Origin: Acidobacteriaceae bacterium | Lineage (GTDB): Bacteria; Acidobacteriota; Terriglobia; Terriglobales; Acidobacteriaceae | Assembly: GCA_030040115.1 (NCBI GenBank) | Contig: JASHUH010000529.1 | Coordinates: 1 to 8,933, forward strand | Direction: 5' to 3' | DNA length: 8,933 nt | Part shown: positions 1 through 6,743 of the stretch, piece after piece | Position numbering within the stretch: position 1 is the first letter of the stretch | How the letters are laid out: each line of letters begins with the position of its first letter | The notes under the pieces: model-generated | The model's database searches: none | Told to the model about the DNA's origin: nothing | The model's input: only the letters and a program-made list of their open reading frames with translations | Made by a program: the position numbers and the translations under genes

Positions 1-1094
1 AGCTTGAGAATCACCTTCCCTTCGGCCTCCAGCCGCCGGGCAAGATTGAGAATCTCCTGCTGCGCCTGCGCCACTTCCCGCGAACGCACGGGGCCCAGCA
101 CTTCCATGTCTTCTTTCAACATGTCCACGGCCCGCGAACTCATGGCCTTGAAGATTTGCGCGCGCAACTCGTCGTTGGCCCCGCGCAAGGCCAGCGCCAG
201 CTGCCGCTTATCGACCCCCGAAACAATCTCCCGGATGGTGGCCGGCGGCACTGTGATCAGGTCTTCGAAAGTGAACATCAAATTGCGAATGCTGAGAGCC
301 AGCTCCGGTTGCGCTTCCTCGATGGTCTCGAGAATTTTCTTCGCTTCTTCGGCGTTGAGCCGGTTCAGCAGATCCGCCACCGCCTTGAATCCGGAGTAGC
401 TTTTGCGCGCCGTATCGCCCATGCTTTCCAGGCGCCGATGCAGGATGTGCGCCACTTTTTGCGCCATCTCCGGGGAAAACTGGCGCATCTCCGCCAGCCG
501 TTGAACCGCCACCACCTTGTGCTCCTCGCTCAAGTTCTCGAGCACATGCGACGCCCGCAGCGGGTCCAGGTGCGCCAGCACCAGGGCGATGGTCTGCGGG
601 TGTTCGGAGTCGAGCAGCTTGCCCAGCTGTTGCGGGTCGGTGCGCTGTAGCTTGGCCAGATTTCCTTGGGCAGCCTCCTGCGAACGGCGCACCAGGGCCA
701 GCAGGTCTTCGGCTCGCTGCTCTCCGAAGGTGTCGACGAGCAACCGGCGGGCGTAATCGAGGCCGCCGTGGACCATAAAATTCTGGGTCTCGAGCAGTTC
801 CCAGAATTCCTCCACCACCTCCGCCGAAAGCTCCGGCGTAATGCCGCGCAGATCCGCCAATTCCTCGGTAAGCCGCTCGACATCGGCCTCGGGCAGGGCG
901 CGCAGGATCCCCTTGGCCAGGTCCTCACCCACGGCCAGCAACAGCACCGCCGCCTTGCGCACCCCGGACATGTTCGCCGACTGGCGGCGCGGTGTCCCGG
1001 TCTCGATTCCCTGCTCCGCCAAGGCTGCTTCTTCCTTTCCCTGCTCCCCCGCCGCCTGCGTTTCGGCTTGTTCCAGCCTTCCTGCGTTTTCCAC
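1..1094 (-). CDS. fliG: Flagellar motor switch protein FliG (3' end cut by window edge)
   Basis: FliG is the rotor protein of the flagellar C ring. Its N-terminal domain binds FliF and its C-terminal domain takes torque from the stator. I translated this minus-strand frame by hand; it is open to the left edge, so the stop and about ten residues are missing. Counting from the ATG at 969-971, 323 residues are visible. They begin MSGVRKAAVLLLAVGED, a typical FliG start, and carry the middle-domain motif EHPQTIALVL near residue 123. The C-terminal domain has LMFTFEDL and GPVRSREV. Charged residues matching the E. coli torque helix are kept: R in LALRGA, R in MSSRA, an ED pair and R in GPVR. The start is uncertain. 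The frame stays open upstream to a GTG at 1092-1094, adding 41 A/E/Q/G-rich residues and leaving a 38-nt gap to fliF. Starting at the ATG would leave 161 nt. Neither has a strong ribosome binding site. I list the longer form; identity is secure. Confidence 0.93.
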   Translation of the reverse strand, partial: MENAGRLEQAETQAAGEQGKEEAALAEQGIETGTPRRQSANMSGVRKAAVLLLAVGEDLAKGILRALPEADVERLTEELADLRGITPELSAEVVEEFWELLETQNFMVHGGLDYARRLLVDTFGEQRAEDLLALVRRSQEAAQGNLAKLQRTDPQQLGKLLDSEHPQTIALVLAHLDPLRASHVLENLSEEHKVVAVQRLAEMRQFSPEMAQKVAHILHRRLESMGDTARKSYSGFKAVADLLNRLNAEEAKKILETIEEAQPELALSIRNLMFTFEDLITVPPATIREIVSGVDKRQLALALRGANDELRAQIFKAMSSRAVDMLKEDMEVLGPVRSREVAQAQQEILNLARRLEAEGKVILK

Positions 1095-1132
1095 AACCGC
1101 CCGGCTTCCCTCGACGCCGGCTGGCGCGCAGC

Positions 1133-2773
1133 CTAGTCGGAGTGAATCCAGCTCTGCAGGAGGCGCGAACTCTGCGTGGGCTCCCGCTTGAGATGCGCCG
1201 TCACCTGCTCGTAAATCTCCTGATTCCGCAGCCGTTCCGGGTCGGCTTCCGGCGGTTCGGGAGCGGGCAAGGGAGCCGGATTGGCGGCCGGCAACTCCCT
1301 GCCGCTCTTGCCGGGGATGCGAGCCAACGCGGCCGACCCGGCCCGGCGCAGCGCCGGACGGACGCCAAAGCCGACCACCACCAGCAGGCCCAATAACAGC
1401 GCGGCATATTTCAAAAGCTCCGGCGAATCTTCCGCGTCGCTGAGCCATTGCCGATACGGCGGCGCCGGCTGCAAGTCGCGATTGTCCTCAAAGGCAATGT
1501 CCTCGACCGTCAAGAGATCGCCGCGCGGCGCATCGAAGCCCACCGCCGCCTGCGCCAACGCGGTCAGGCTGCGCAGCTCTTCGGCCGAACGCGGCTGCCA
1601 GATCGCAGCCGCGCCCTTGCCCGCCGGCCGGACCAGCCGGTCGTTCACCACAATCGCCGCTGTCATGCGCCGTATCCGGCCCGGGTTCTCAATCTCGTGC
1701 TTGACGGTCTTCGAGGCTGCGTAGGTGCTCGACTCGGTCTTGGCGCTTTCAGGCGGCGTGGTCTCGTGCGGGTATACGGGCAAAGCCTGGGAATTGGGCG
1801 CGTTCGAAGCCGTGCCGGGGACGCCGGCCGCCACCGCCTGCGGGCCGGAGGTTTGCTCGGAGCGCTGCATGGAAAGGGTAACCGTCTGATTGGGGTCATA
1901 GGTTTCCTGAGTGGTGTCGCTGGCCTGGTCGTTGTAGTCCAGGGTTACCGAGGCGCGCACGTTTCCCGCCCCGGTCACTGGCTCCAGCGTGGAGATCAAC
2001 TTTTCTTCAAGATCCTGCTCGGCGCCGAGTTCGCTGGCTTCAGCCGTCTTCGGCCCCAGGGGCAGGTGTCCCGCCGCGTCCACCAGCACCACGTGATCTG
2101 CCGTCAGCCCATCCACCGCCGAAGCCACCAGGTTGCGGATGGCGTCGGCCTCGCCGTCGGCCAGGGAGCGATGGCGCAACTGAATGACCACCGAAGCTTT
2201 GGCCGGCCGTTCCTGGTCGCGGAACAACGAATCGTGAGGCATCACCAGGTGGACGCGCGCCGACTCGACGTCGGCCAGCGTGTCCACGGTGTGCTCGAGT
2301 TCGCCTTCGAGGGCGCGCTGGTAATTCACTTGCTCGTCGAACTCCGAGCCTACCCAATTGGGCTTGTCGAAGAGCTCAAAGCCCAGCCGGCCGCTCTTCA
2401 CCCCCCCCTTAGCCGCTGCCGCCAGACGCGCCTTGTCCAGATATTGCGCCGGAACCCGGATCGCGGTTCCATCGGCGTTTACATCGAATGGAATCTGCGC
2501 CTGGGTGAGAATCTGGCCGGTCTGTCGCGCGTCGTCCGGGTCGAGGTTGACATACAGCGTGCGCCAATCGGTGCGCATTCCATACCAGAACAACAACCCC
2601 ACCAGCCCGGTCAGCATCAAGGCCGCGGCCGCCGTCCAGCCGCGCTGCCGCACCGGCATTTCGGCCCAACGCACTTTGCCCAGGCCCCAAAGCGCCGCCA
2701 GCCGGTCGCCGAGTTGCGGTTGTCCGGGCCGGAACGGCGGTGCGGCTTTCTCCAACTGTGTTCCGGTGGCCAT
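1133..2773 (-). CDS. fliF: Flagellar MS-ring protein FliF
   Basis: FliF is an inner-membrane protein that oligomerises into the MS ring, the first structure of the flagellar basal body and the mount for FliG. The product is 546 residues from the ATG at 2771-2773, a usual FliF length. A first membrane segment lies at about residues 45-65, after a basic stretch. The periplasmic ring-building region follows and includes the family hallmarks NWVGSEFDEQVNYQRALEGE and DVESARVHLVMP. A Pro/Ser/Thr-rich loop occupies roughly 290-350. A second membrane segment lies at about 457-475. The cytoplasmic tail ends YEQVTAHLKREP...LLQSWIHSD, matching the conserved C-terminal FliG-binding helix. An in-frame TTG three codons upstream has a GGA only 3 nt before it, so ATG is preferred, although its ribosome binding site is also weak (GGA 12 nt upstream). 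It follows fliE after a 221-nt gap holding heptad repeats and precedes fliG. Confidence 0.97.
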   Translation of the reverse strand: MATGTQLEKAAPPFRPGQPQLGDRLAALWGLGKVRWAEMPVRQRGWTAAAALMLTGLVGLLFWYGMRTDWRTLYVNLDPDDARQTGQILTQAQIPFDVNADGTAIRVPAQYLDKARLAAAAKGGVKSGRLGFELFDKPNWVGSEFDEQVNYQRALEGELEHTVDTLADVESARVHLVMPHDSLFRDQERPAKASVVIQLRHRSLADGEADAIRNLVASAVDGLTADHVVLVDAAGHLPLGPKTAEASELGAEQDLEEKLISTLEPVTGAGNVRASVTLDYNDQASDTTQETYDPNQTVTLSMQRSEQTSGPQAVAAGVPGTASNAPNSQALPVYPHETTPPESAKTESSTYAASKTVKHEIENPGRIRRMTAAIVVNDRLVRPAGKGAAAIWQPRSAEELRSLTALAQAAVGFDAPRGDLLTVEDIAFEDNRDLQPAPPYRQWLSDAEDSPELLKYAALLLGLLVVVGFGVRPALRRAGSAALARIPGKSGRELPAANPAPLPAPEPPEADPERLRNQEIYEQVTAHLKREPTQSSRLLQSWIHSD

Positions 2774-2791
2774 AGTGTTCAATGTTCCGTC

Positions 2792-2840
2792 TATTGGCTG
2801 TTAGCTCCTGGCTTTCAGCTTTCTGCTCTCAACTTTCAGC
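2792..2840 (-). repeat. Degenerate 7-bp tandem repeat, block 1 (7 units)
   Basis: Read on the minus strand from 2840 downward, the sequence divides exactly into seven 7-bp units of the form GCnnAnA or close to it. GCTGAAA occurs at 2834-2840 and again at 2813-2819, with GCAGAAA between at 2820-2826. Later units decay (GCCAGGA, GCTAACA, GCCAATA), and a still weaker 7-nt rhythm runs toward the fliF start codon. The repeats lie between fliE and fliF. Similar heptanucleotide repeats are known between genes in cyanobacteria, and I recall comparable ones in Acidobacteriota. Their function is unknown. Confidence 0.72.
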
Positions 2841-2951
2841 CGATGGCGCCCGGTTACCGGTTTTCCTCGCGTGGGTGGCCAAAACTCTCGCCGGTTCGCC
2901 GCTTTCCTCTCTTCGCTCAACTCGATCAAGGCCAATCTCACGCAGGAACCG

Positions 2952-2986
2952 GCTGGAAACTGATAGCCGAAAGCTGATCGCTGATG
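2952..2986 (+). repeat. Degenerate 7-bp tandem repeat, block 2 (5 units, opposite orientation)
   Basis: Five consecutive 7-bp units read on the plus strand, including GCCGAAA (2966-2972), GCTGATC (2973-2979) and GCTGATG (2980-2986). They resemble block 1 at 2792-2840 but lie on the opposite strand, so the two blocks form an inverted pair. Aligning 2952-2982 with the reverse complement of 2810-2840 gives 23 identities in 31 positions without gaps. Folded together they could form a long imperfect hairpin with a loop of about 111 nt in the fliE-fliF transcript. The loop holds no gene that I can see. Block 2 ends eight bases short of the fliE stop codon. Confidence 0.68.
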
Positions 2987-2994
2987 GTTCGCCT

Positions 2995-3339
2995 CTAGAA
3001 CTGCATGCCGATCACCTGCTGATACGCCTGCACGGCTTTGTTGCGCACCGCCAAGACCAGCTCGAAGGCCATGTCCGCCTTCGCGGTGGCGATCATCGCC
3101 TGATGCACGTCCACGCCCGATCCGGTCATCAGTCCGTCCACGGCGGCGTGCGCCTGGCTTTCGAGTTGGTTCACCTGGCCAACGGCGTCGGTGAGCAGAT
3201 CCGCAAACGGAGCCGGCCCGGAAGCGGATCCCGTCGCGCCCAAAGACAAATCCGGAGCGAGGGTCGGCGTGCGCGCTCCTCCGGCCAGAGCCGGCAGCGC
3301 CGCGGCGGCGGCGTTCAGTGCATTCAGTGGGCTTGCCAT
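2995..3339 (-). CDS. fliE: Flagellar hook-basal body protein FliE
   Basis: FliE is a small export-dependent protein that joins the MS ring (FliF) to the proximal rod (FlgB/FlgC). The product is 114 residues, close to the usual 100-110. The N-terminal third is Ala/Gly/Pro-rich and variable. The conserved core starts at about residue 44 with FADLLTDAVGQVNQLE, continues through GVDVHQAMIATAKADMAFEL and ends VRNKAVQAYQQVIGMQF, the FliE C-terminal signature of two packed helices. The ATG at 3337-3339 has a strong AGGAGG Shine-Dalgarno sequence 4 nt upstream (3344-3349), which fixes the start. It follows flgC by 52 nt. Identity is secure. Confidence 0.96.
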   Translation of the reverse strand: MASPLNALNAAAAALPALAGGARTPTLAPDLSLGATGSASGPAPFADLLTDAVGQVNQLESQAHAAVDGLMTGSGVDVHQAMIATAKADMAFELVLAVRNKAVQAYQQVIGMQF

Positions 3340-3343
3340 GGCT

Positions 3344-3349
3344 CCTCCT
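3344..3349 (-). promoter_or_regulatory. fliE ribosome binding site
   Basis: AGGAGG on the minus strand, 4 nt before the fliE ATG at 3337-3339. It is the strongest Shine-Dalgarno match in the operon and supports this start codon. Confidence 0.75.
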
Positions 3350-3391
3350 CTCTAGGTGTCCGTCCTTCCGCCGGATCGGGCCTGGCGGCGG

Positions 3392-3883
3392 CTACGATTT
3401 GGCGATCTCGAGCGCCGCCGCGATCATGCCCTTCTCCGCCTGCACGGCCGAACCGTTCAAGCCGTAGGCACGCGTCGCCCCCATCAGGTCCACCATCTCT
3501 GTGAGCGGATTAATGTCGGGATAAGCCACATACCCGTCCGGGCCCGCATCGGGATGACCCGGATCGTAGCGCTTGAGCGGTGGCGTCGGGTCCTGAACGA
3601 CCTGGGCGATGTGCACGCCCGGCGCGACCCCGGAGTAGGGCAGACCGACGGCCGGCAGCGCTGACGGATTCGCCGCCGCGCCCATCGAAGCCGAGGTCAA
3701 CGCATCGAGAAAGCCTGGATCGCCCTGATTGGCGGCGAAAACCACCTCCTGGCGGCGATAGGGACCGCCCGCAGCGGTGCGCGTGGTTTCGGCGTTGGCC
3801 ATGTTGGCCGTCACCACTTCGGCGCGCATCCTCTCGGCCTGCATGGCGCCGCCCGAGGTTTCCATCAATCCAAATAAATTCAT
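3392..3883 (-). CDS. flgC: Flagellar basal-body rod protein FlgC
   Basis: FlgC is one of the proximal rod proteins of the flagellar drive shaft, exported by the flagellar type III system. From the ATG at 3881-3883 the product is 163 residues, slightly longer than many FlgC proteins (about 135-150). The N-terminus carries the rod/hook-family helix with the motif VVTANMANAETTRT followed by GGPYRRQEVVF. The centre has a PGVHIAQVVQDPTPP segment. The C-terminus has VAYPDINPLTEMVDLMGATRAYG followed by a helix, as in FlgC. The frame opens further upstream, to 3982, but that would overlap the end of flgB and add a 33-residue Gly-rich stretch unlike FlgC. The GGAGG at 3891-3895, 7 nt before ATG 3883, decides the start. 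The gap to flgB is 85 nt. Confidence 0.95.
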   Translation of the reverse strand: MNLFGLMETSGGAMQAERMRAEVVTANMANAETTRTAAGGPYRRQEVVFAANQGDPGFLDALTSASMGAAANPSALPAVGLPYSGVAPGVHIAQVVQDPTPPLKRYDPGHPDAGPDGYVAYPDINPLTEMVDLMGATRAYGLNGSAVQAEKGMIAAALEIAKS

Positions 3884-3890
3884 ATCCACG

Positions 3891-3895
3891 CCTCC
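3891..3895 (-). promoter_or_regulatory. flgC ribosome binding site
   Basis: GGAGG on the minus strand, 7 nt before the ATG at 3881-3883. It favours the short FlgC start over the upstream codon at 3982, which would overlap flgB. Confidence 0.7.
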
Positions 3896-3968
3896 GGAAC
3901 GGGTCCATTGTTCATCGTTCCCGCCCCGCCCAATCCCTCCAACCGTTCCATCACCGCCCCGGGCGACC

Positions 3969-4334
3969 TTATTTATCGGCATGAATCGCGTCCATCACCC
4001 GCTGATACTCCTGGCGCAGCAGGGCCACACCCACCTTGAACTGCAATTGCGCCTCGGCCATATTCAGGCCTTCGCGATCCAGCGACACATCATTGCCGTC
4101 GGGCCGCGCGATCAATCCATCCACGGCTTTCACGCGCACCTTGGATGGCCCTCGCGCCTCGTCCACCTCGGTCAGCGCCTCGCGCATCTCGGCCTCGAAG
4201 TCCATCCCCAGCGCCCGGTAGCCGGGTGTATCGATATTGGCCATATTGGTCGCGGTCAGCTTAGCTTTAGCGGAAGCGAGGTCGAGATACCGCGCGATTT
4301 CGTCGCTCATCCGGGTTGCAATCTCCATGCTCAT
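3969..4334 (-). CDS. flgB: Flagellar basal-body rod protein FlgB
   Basis: FlgB is a proximal rod protein next to FliE and FlgC in the flagellar basal body. From the ATG at 4332-4334 the product is 121 residues, normal to slightly short for FlgB. The N-terminal helix ends in the rod-protein signature LTATNMANIDTPGYRALGMDF, the equivalent of the usual ANNIANADTPGFKA motif. A variable middle (GPSKVRVKAVDG...GNDVSLDREG) follows. The C-terminal helix begins NMAEAQLQFKVGVALL. Several starts compete: GTG 4349, ATG 4340, ATG 4334 and ATG 4328. The GGAGG at 4341-4345 abuts ATG 4340 but is 6 nt from ATG 4334, so I chose the latter. The gene follows the sigma-54 activator by 45 nt, inside the same operon. 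Confidence 0.95.
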   Translation of the reverse strand: MSMEIATRMSDEIARYLDLASAKAKLTATNMANIDTPGYRALGMDFEAEMREALTEVDEARGPSKVRVKAVDGLIARPDGNDVSLDREGLNMAEAQLQFKVGVALLRQEYQRVMDAIHADK

Positions 4335-4340
4335 CGCCAT

Positions 4341-4345
4341 CCTCC
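4341..4345 (-). promoter_or_regulatory. flgB ribosome binding site
   Basis: GGAGG on the minus strand at ideal 6-nt spacing from the ATG at 4332-4334. It selects this start among four closely spaced in-frame candidates. Confidence 0.65.
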
Positions 4346-4379
4346 CCACCCCAATCCCACGCCTCCTCGGGGCCCAGCC

Positions 4380-5714
4380 TCAGTTCACCGCAAGTCCGAA
4401 GTCGATTTCGCGTGCAGTCAGCACCGGCTCATCTCCGGCCAGGATGACGCCGCGCTCCAACACGTGTTCGAGTTCGCGGACGCCGCCCGGCCAGTCATGG
4501 GCGGCCAGTTTTGCCATGGCTCCAGCGTCGATGCGCTTGACAGGCATGTCGCGGCCCAGCTTTTCGAGAAAGTGCTCGACCAGCAGCGGCAAGTCCTCGG
4601 CATGGTCGGCGAGCGCCGGAGTGCGAATGAGAAAGACCGCCAGCCGGTAATAGAGGTCGGAGCGGAAGGCTCCAGTGTGCGTCTGTTGCGCCAATGGCCG
4701 GTGGGTCGCCGCCACGATGCGCACGTCTACTTTTACGGTTTTGTTGTCGCCCACACGTTGCAGCTCGCCGCACTCGACAAAGCGAAGAAGCTTGGACTGC
4801 AGACTGAGGGGCAGCTCGCCGATTTCATCTAAAAACAGAGTGCCGCCGTCTGCGGCTTCGATCCGCCCCATCCTGCCCTGCACCGCGCCGGTGAACGCTC
4901 CACGGGTATGACCGAATAGCTCAGCTTCAAGCAACGCTTCAGGTATAGCCGCACAATTGATGACAATAAAAGTTTTGCGACTTCTCGAGGACAGCCGGTG
5001 CAGGGCTTCGGCGACCAATTCCTTGCCGGAGCCGGTTGGCCCCTCAATCAATACCGGAGTGGTGCGCGGCGCAACCAGGCGCACGCGCCGGCTTACCTCG
5101 ATCATGCACGGAGCGTTGCCCACCAGTTCGGGAAGCCGCTCCGCCGTTGCCGCCGCCCGCTCCGGCGGTGCGATCTGGAAAGGAATGGTCCTGGTTTCGC
5201 CTGCCGGGGCGCGCACCAGCGCCGGCGGCATCTCCCCTGAGCTTCCGGGTAGGCGTCGGACCGTTCCCCACGCGCGCTTCGGCGGCGCCTCCGCGGCGGC
5301 GCCGCCCTCGCCCGCCAAGTCCGGCGCCGCCGCCCAGGCCGCCGCATCGCCATCCTGGCAACTGCGCATGGCGTACAGCAGTTCCTGGCGATGCGGACCG
5401 CGCGGGCTTTCGAACCAGGAGGATCCACCGGCCGCCACCAGATCGACGAGCGGAAAACGCTGGCGAAAATCCTTCAGGAATTCATCCAAATCGAGATCGG
5501 GAAGCCAGGCATCGACGATCACGGCTTCGGGCAAGGCGGTCTCGGCCTCGCTCCAGGCCTGGGCGCCGCCCTCGGCTTCCTGTACTTGCCAGCGCAAGCC
5601 GGTGAGGGTGTGGGAAAGCTTCTGGCGGAAACTGCGGTCGGCGCTCGCCACCAGAGCGGTGCGGGGGCGGACGCGGCCATTTTGCGGAAGAACCGGAACG
5701 GGAGCAGAGAGCAT
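4380..5714 (-). CDS. Sigma-54 activator with degenerate receiver and no DNA-binding domain
   Basis: This 444-residue AAA+ ATPase should hydrolyse ATP to remodel sigma-54 RNA polymerase, and its position suggests it controls flagellar genes. An N-terminal receiver-like domain spans about residues 18-100. It keeps a phospho-acceptor-like Asp (D68 in VIVDAWLPD), but the usual acidic pair is reduced to VASAD and no conserved late Lys is evident. An Ala/Pro/Gly-rich linker covers about 125-195. The sigma-54 interaction domain covers about 197-425: Walker A GPTGSGKE (225-232), the sigma-54 contact loop GAFTGA (272-277), Walker B TLFLDE (292-297), FRSDLYYRL (350-358) with arginine-finger candidates, and WPGGVREL (408-415; usually WPGNVREL). 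The protein ends at REIDFGLAVN with no Fis-type helix-turn-helix. Helicobacter FlgR is a known flagellar activator lacking that domain. The AAGGAG at 5722-5727, 7 nt upstream, fixes the ATG. It lies 30 nt after the response regulator gene. Confidence 0.92.
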   Translation of the reverse strand: MLSAPVPVLPQNGRVRPRTALVASADRSFRQKLSHTLTGLRWQVQEAEGGAQAWSEAETALPEAVIVDAWLPDLDLDEFLKDFRQRFPLVDLVAAGGSSWFESPRGPHRQELLYAMRSCQDGDAAAWAAAPDLAGEGGAAAEAPPKRAWGTVRRLPGSSGEMPPALVRAPAGETRTIPFQIAPPERAAATAERLPELVGNAPCMIEVSRRVRLVAPRTTPVLIEGPTGSGKELVAEALHRLSSRSRKTFIVINCAAIPEALLEAELFGHTRGAFTGAVQGRMGRIEAADGGTLFLDEIGELPLSLQSKLLRFVECGELQRVGDNKTVKVDVRIVAATHRPLAQQTHTGAFRSDLYYRLAVFLIRTPALADHAEDLPLLVEHFLEKLGRDMPVKRIDAGAMAKLAAHDWPGGVRELEHVLERGVILAGDEPVLTAREIDFGLAVN

Positions 5715-5721
5715 GAAGAAT

Positions 5722-5727
5722 CTCCTT
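5722..5727 (-). promoter_or_regulatory. Ribosome binding site of the sigma-54 activator
   Basis: AAGGAG on the minus strand, 7 nt before the ATG at 5712-5714, in the 30-nt gap after the response regulator stop codon. It supports the annotated start. Confidence 0.65.
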
Positions 5728-5744
5728 AAGAAACGTGGATAACC

Positions 5745-6506
5745 TTAGCAAGTGGAAGCAGTTTGGAGAGCAGCAGGAGTTTTTTCAGCTCCCGATTCGG
5801 GGGCCGGACGCGGCGGAGCCCCTGCCAACGCCAGCTCTGCTTCCGACGGAACCATATAGCCTTGCCCACGCATGGTGCGGATCAGCCGCCCCGGCGGAGG
5901 ATCCTTCAGTTTCCGGCGAAGATAGTTGACGTACACATCCACAATGTTCGTGGTTTGCGCCGGCTCCAGGTTCCAGACCGTCTCCAGCAAATCGACCCGC
6001 GAGACCGAGCGGCCGCGGTTCAACATCAGGTGCTCGAGGAGCGCAAATTCCTTGTTGGTAAGCAGAATGGTCTGTCCGCCGCGCCGCGCGGTATGCTCCA
6101 GACGGTCCAATTCCAGGTCGCCGGCGCGCAATTGCAACCGGGTTTCCCGCTTCCGCCGCAGCAGGGCCCGGCAGCGCGCCCGCAGCTCGTGCAGGCTGAA
6201 TGGCTTGATCATCAGGTCGTCGGCGCCGCGATCAAGGCAGCGCACCCGCGTATCCACTTCCTGCCGCGCGGTCAGCACCAGCACGGGGAGATCCGCGTCG
6301 AGCGAGCGCACTTCCTCGAGAACATGTTCGCCATCCTTCACGGGCATGTTCAGGTCGAGAATGGTTAAATCCGGCAAATCCTCGCGAAACGCCTCCACGG
6401 CCGCGCCGCCATCGTAGGCCAGACGAACACGATGACCGTCGGCTTCCAGCCCTCGGCTCAGGAACAATCCCAACGCCCTATCATCCTCGGCGATCAGTAA
6501 CCTCAT
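5745..6506 (-). CDS. OmpR/PhoB-family response regulator
   Basis: This two-component response regulator of 253 residues should act as a phosphorylation-controlled DNA-binding transcription factor. The receiver domain (about 1-118) is complete: acidic pair in IAEDD (D8/D9), phospho-acceptor D51 in ILDLNMP, T79 in LVLTAR and K101 in MIKPFS. The C-terminal winged helix (about 125-218) has NKEFALLEHLM, the recognition-helix region TNIVDVYVNYLRRKL and IRTMRGQGYMV, all typical of OmpR/PhoB. An Ala/Pro-rich tail of about 33 residues (221-253) extends past the usual end. It is the first gene of the leftward flagellar operon and may regulate it or the divergent pilC. No histidine kinase is present here, so its partner is unknown. 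The start is ATG 6504-6506 with GGAGGGA 9-16 nt upstream, a slightly long spacing. Confidence 0.94.
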   Translation of the reverse strand: MRLLIAEDDRALGLFLSRGLEADGHRVRLAYDGGAAVEAFREDLPDLTILDLNMPVKDGEHVLEEVRSLDADLPVLVLTARQEVDTRVRCLDRGADDLMIKPFSLHELRARCRALLRRKRETRLQLRAGDLELDRLEHTARRGGQTILLTNKEFALLEHLMLNRGRSVSRVDLLETVWNLEPAQTTNIVDVYVNYLRRKLKDPPPGRLIRTMRGQGYMVPSEAELALAGAPPRPAPESGAEKTPAALQTASTC

Positions 6507-6677
6507 GCGATCTTTTCCCTCCGGCGATACCCCTGGCGGCGCCCCGCGACGCCGTTGACCGAAGCACCTGATGGTTCAATGCCCGGGCGCGCTGGTTAAA
6601 GCAGTCTAAGACGATCAACCTCCTCCACCTTCTCGCGGGAAGGCCGCAAGCTCGAGATGGGAAAGTGAAAAGAATGG

Positions 6678-6693
6678 TTCCTGATTTCAGGAA
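6678..6693. promoter_or_regulatory. 16-bp palindrome, candidate operator
   Basis: TTCCTGATTTCAGGAA has perfect 7-bp arms (TTCCTGA/TCAGGAA) around a 2-nt centre. It lies 172 nt upstream of the response regulator start and about 285 nt upstream of pilC. The size and symmetry fit a site for a dimeric regulator. Which protein binds it is unknown. The arms could also form a very tight hairpin, but the 2-nt loop makes a DNA operator more likely. Confidence 0.45.
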
Positions 6694-6743
6694 TGGATTC
6701 GCTCTGAGGCCAAGTTCGGTAATTGGCCTGGAGGAGTTGAAGC

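Noticed and set aside
530..1096. A 188-codon minus-strand frame in the fliG region
   Set aside because: It is Arg/Trp/Ser-rich and starts at a TTG. The true FliG frame is offset by one base and gives the diagnostic EHPQTIALVL and LMFTFEDL motifs.
2850..2860. Near-palindrome CCGGT-T-ACCGG in the fliE-fliF spacer
   Set aside because: Short GC-rich dyads are frequent in this DNA and nothing else marks it as functional. It lies in the loop between the heptad-repeat blocks.
1448..2977. A 509-codon open frame on the plus strand opposite fliF
   Set aside because: It is antisense to a clear FliF, has no recognisable domain and is Arg/His/Gln-rich, as expected for a shadow frame in high-GC DNA. It also crosses the heptad-repeat region.
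3896..3949. Inverted repeat GGAACGG/CCGTTCC in the flgB-flgC spacer as a terminator
   Set aside because: The arms are only 7 bp and 40 nt apart, with no U-run after them and an operon that clearly continues.
4335..4440. Sigma-54 promoter ahead of flgB
   Set aside because: The only TTGC nearby has no GG at the required distance, and the other GG-rich stretches lack the -12 element.
3777..4832. A 351-codon plus-strand open frame opposite flgC, flgB and the sigma-54 activator
   Set aside because: It spans three genes and their spacers antisense, with no domain or start signal.
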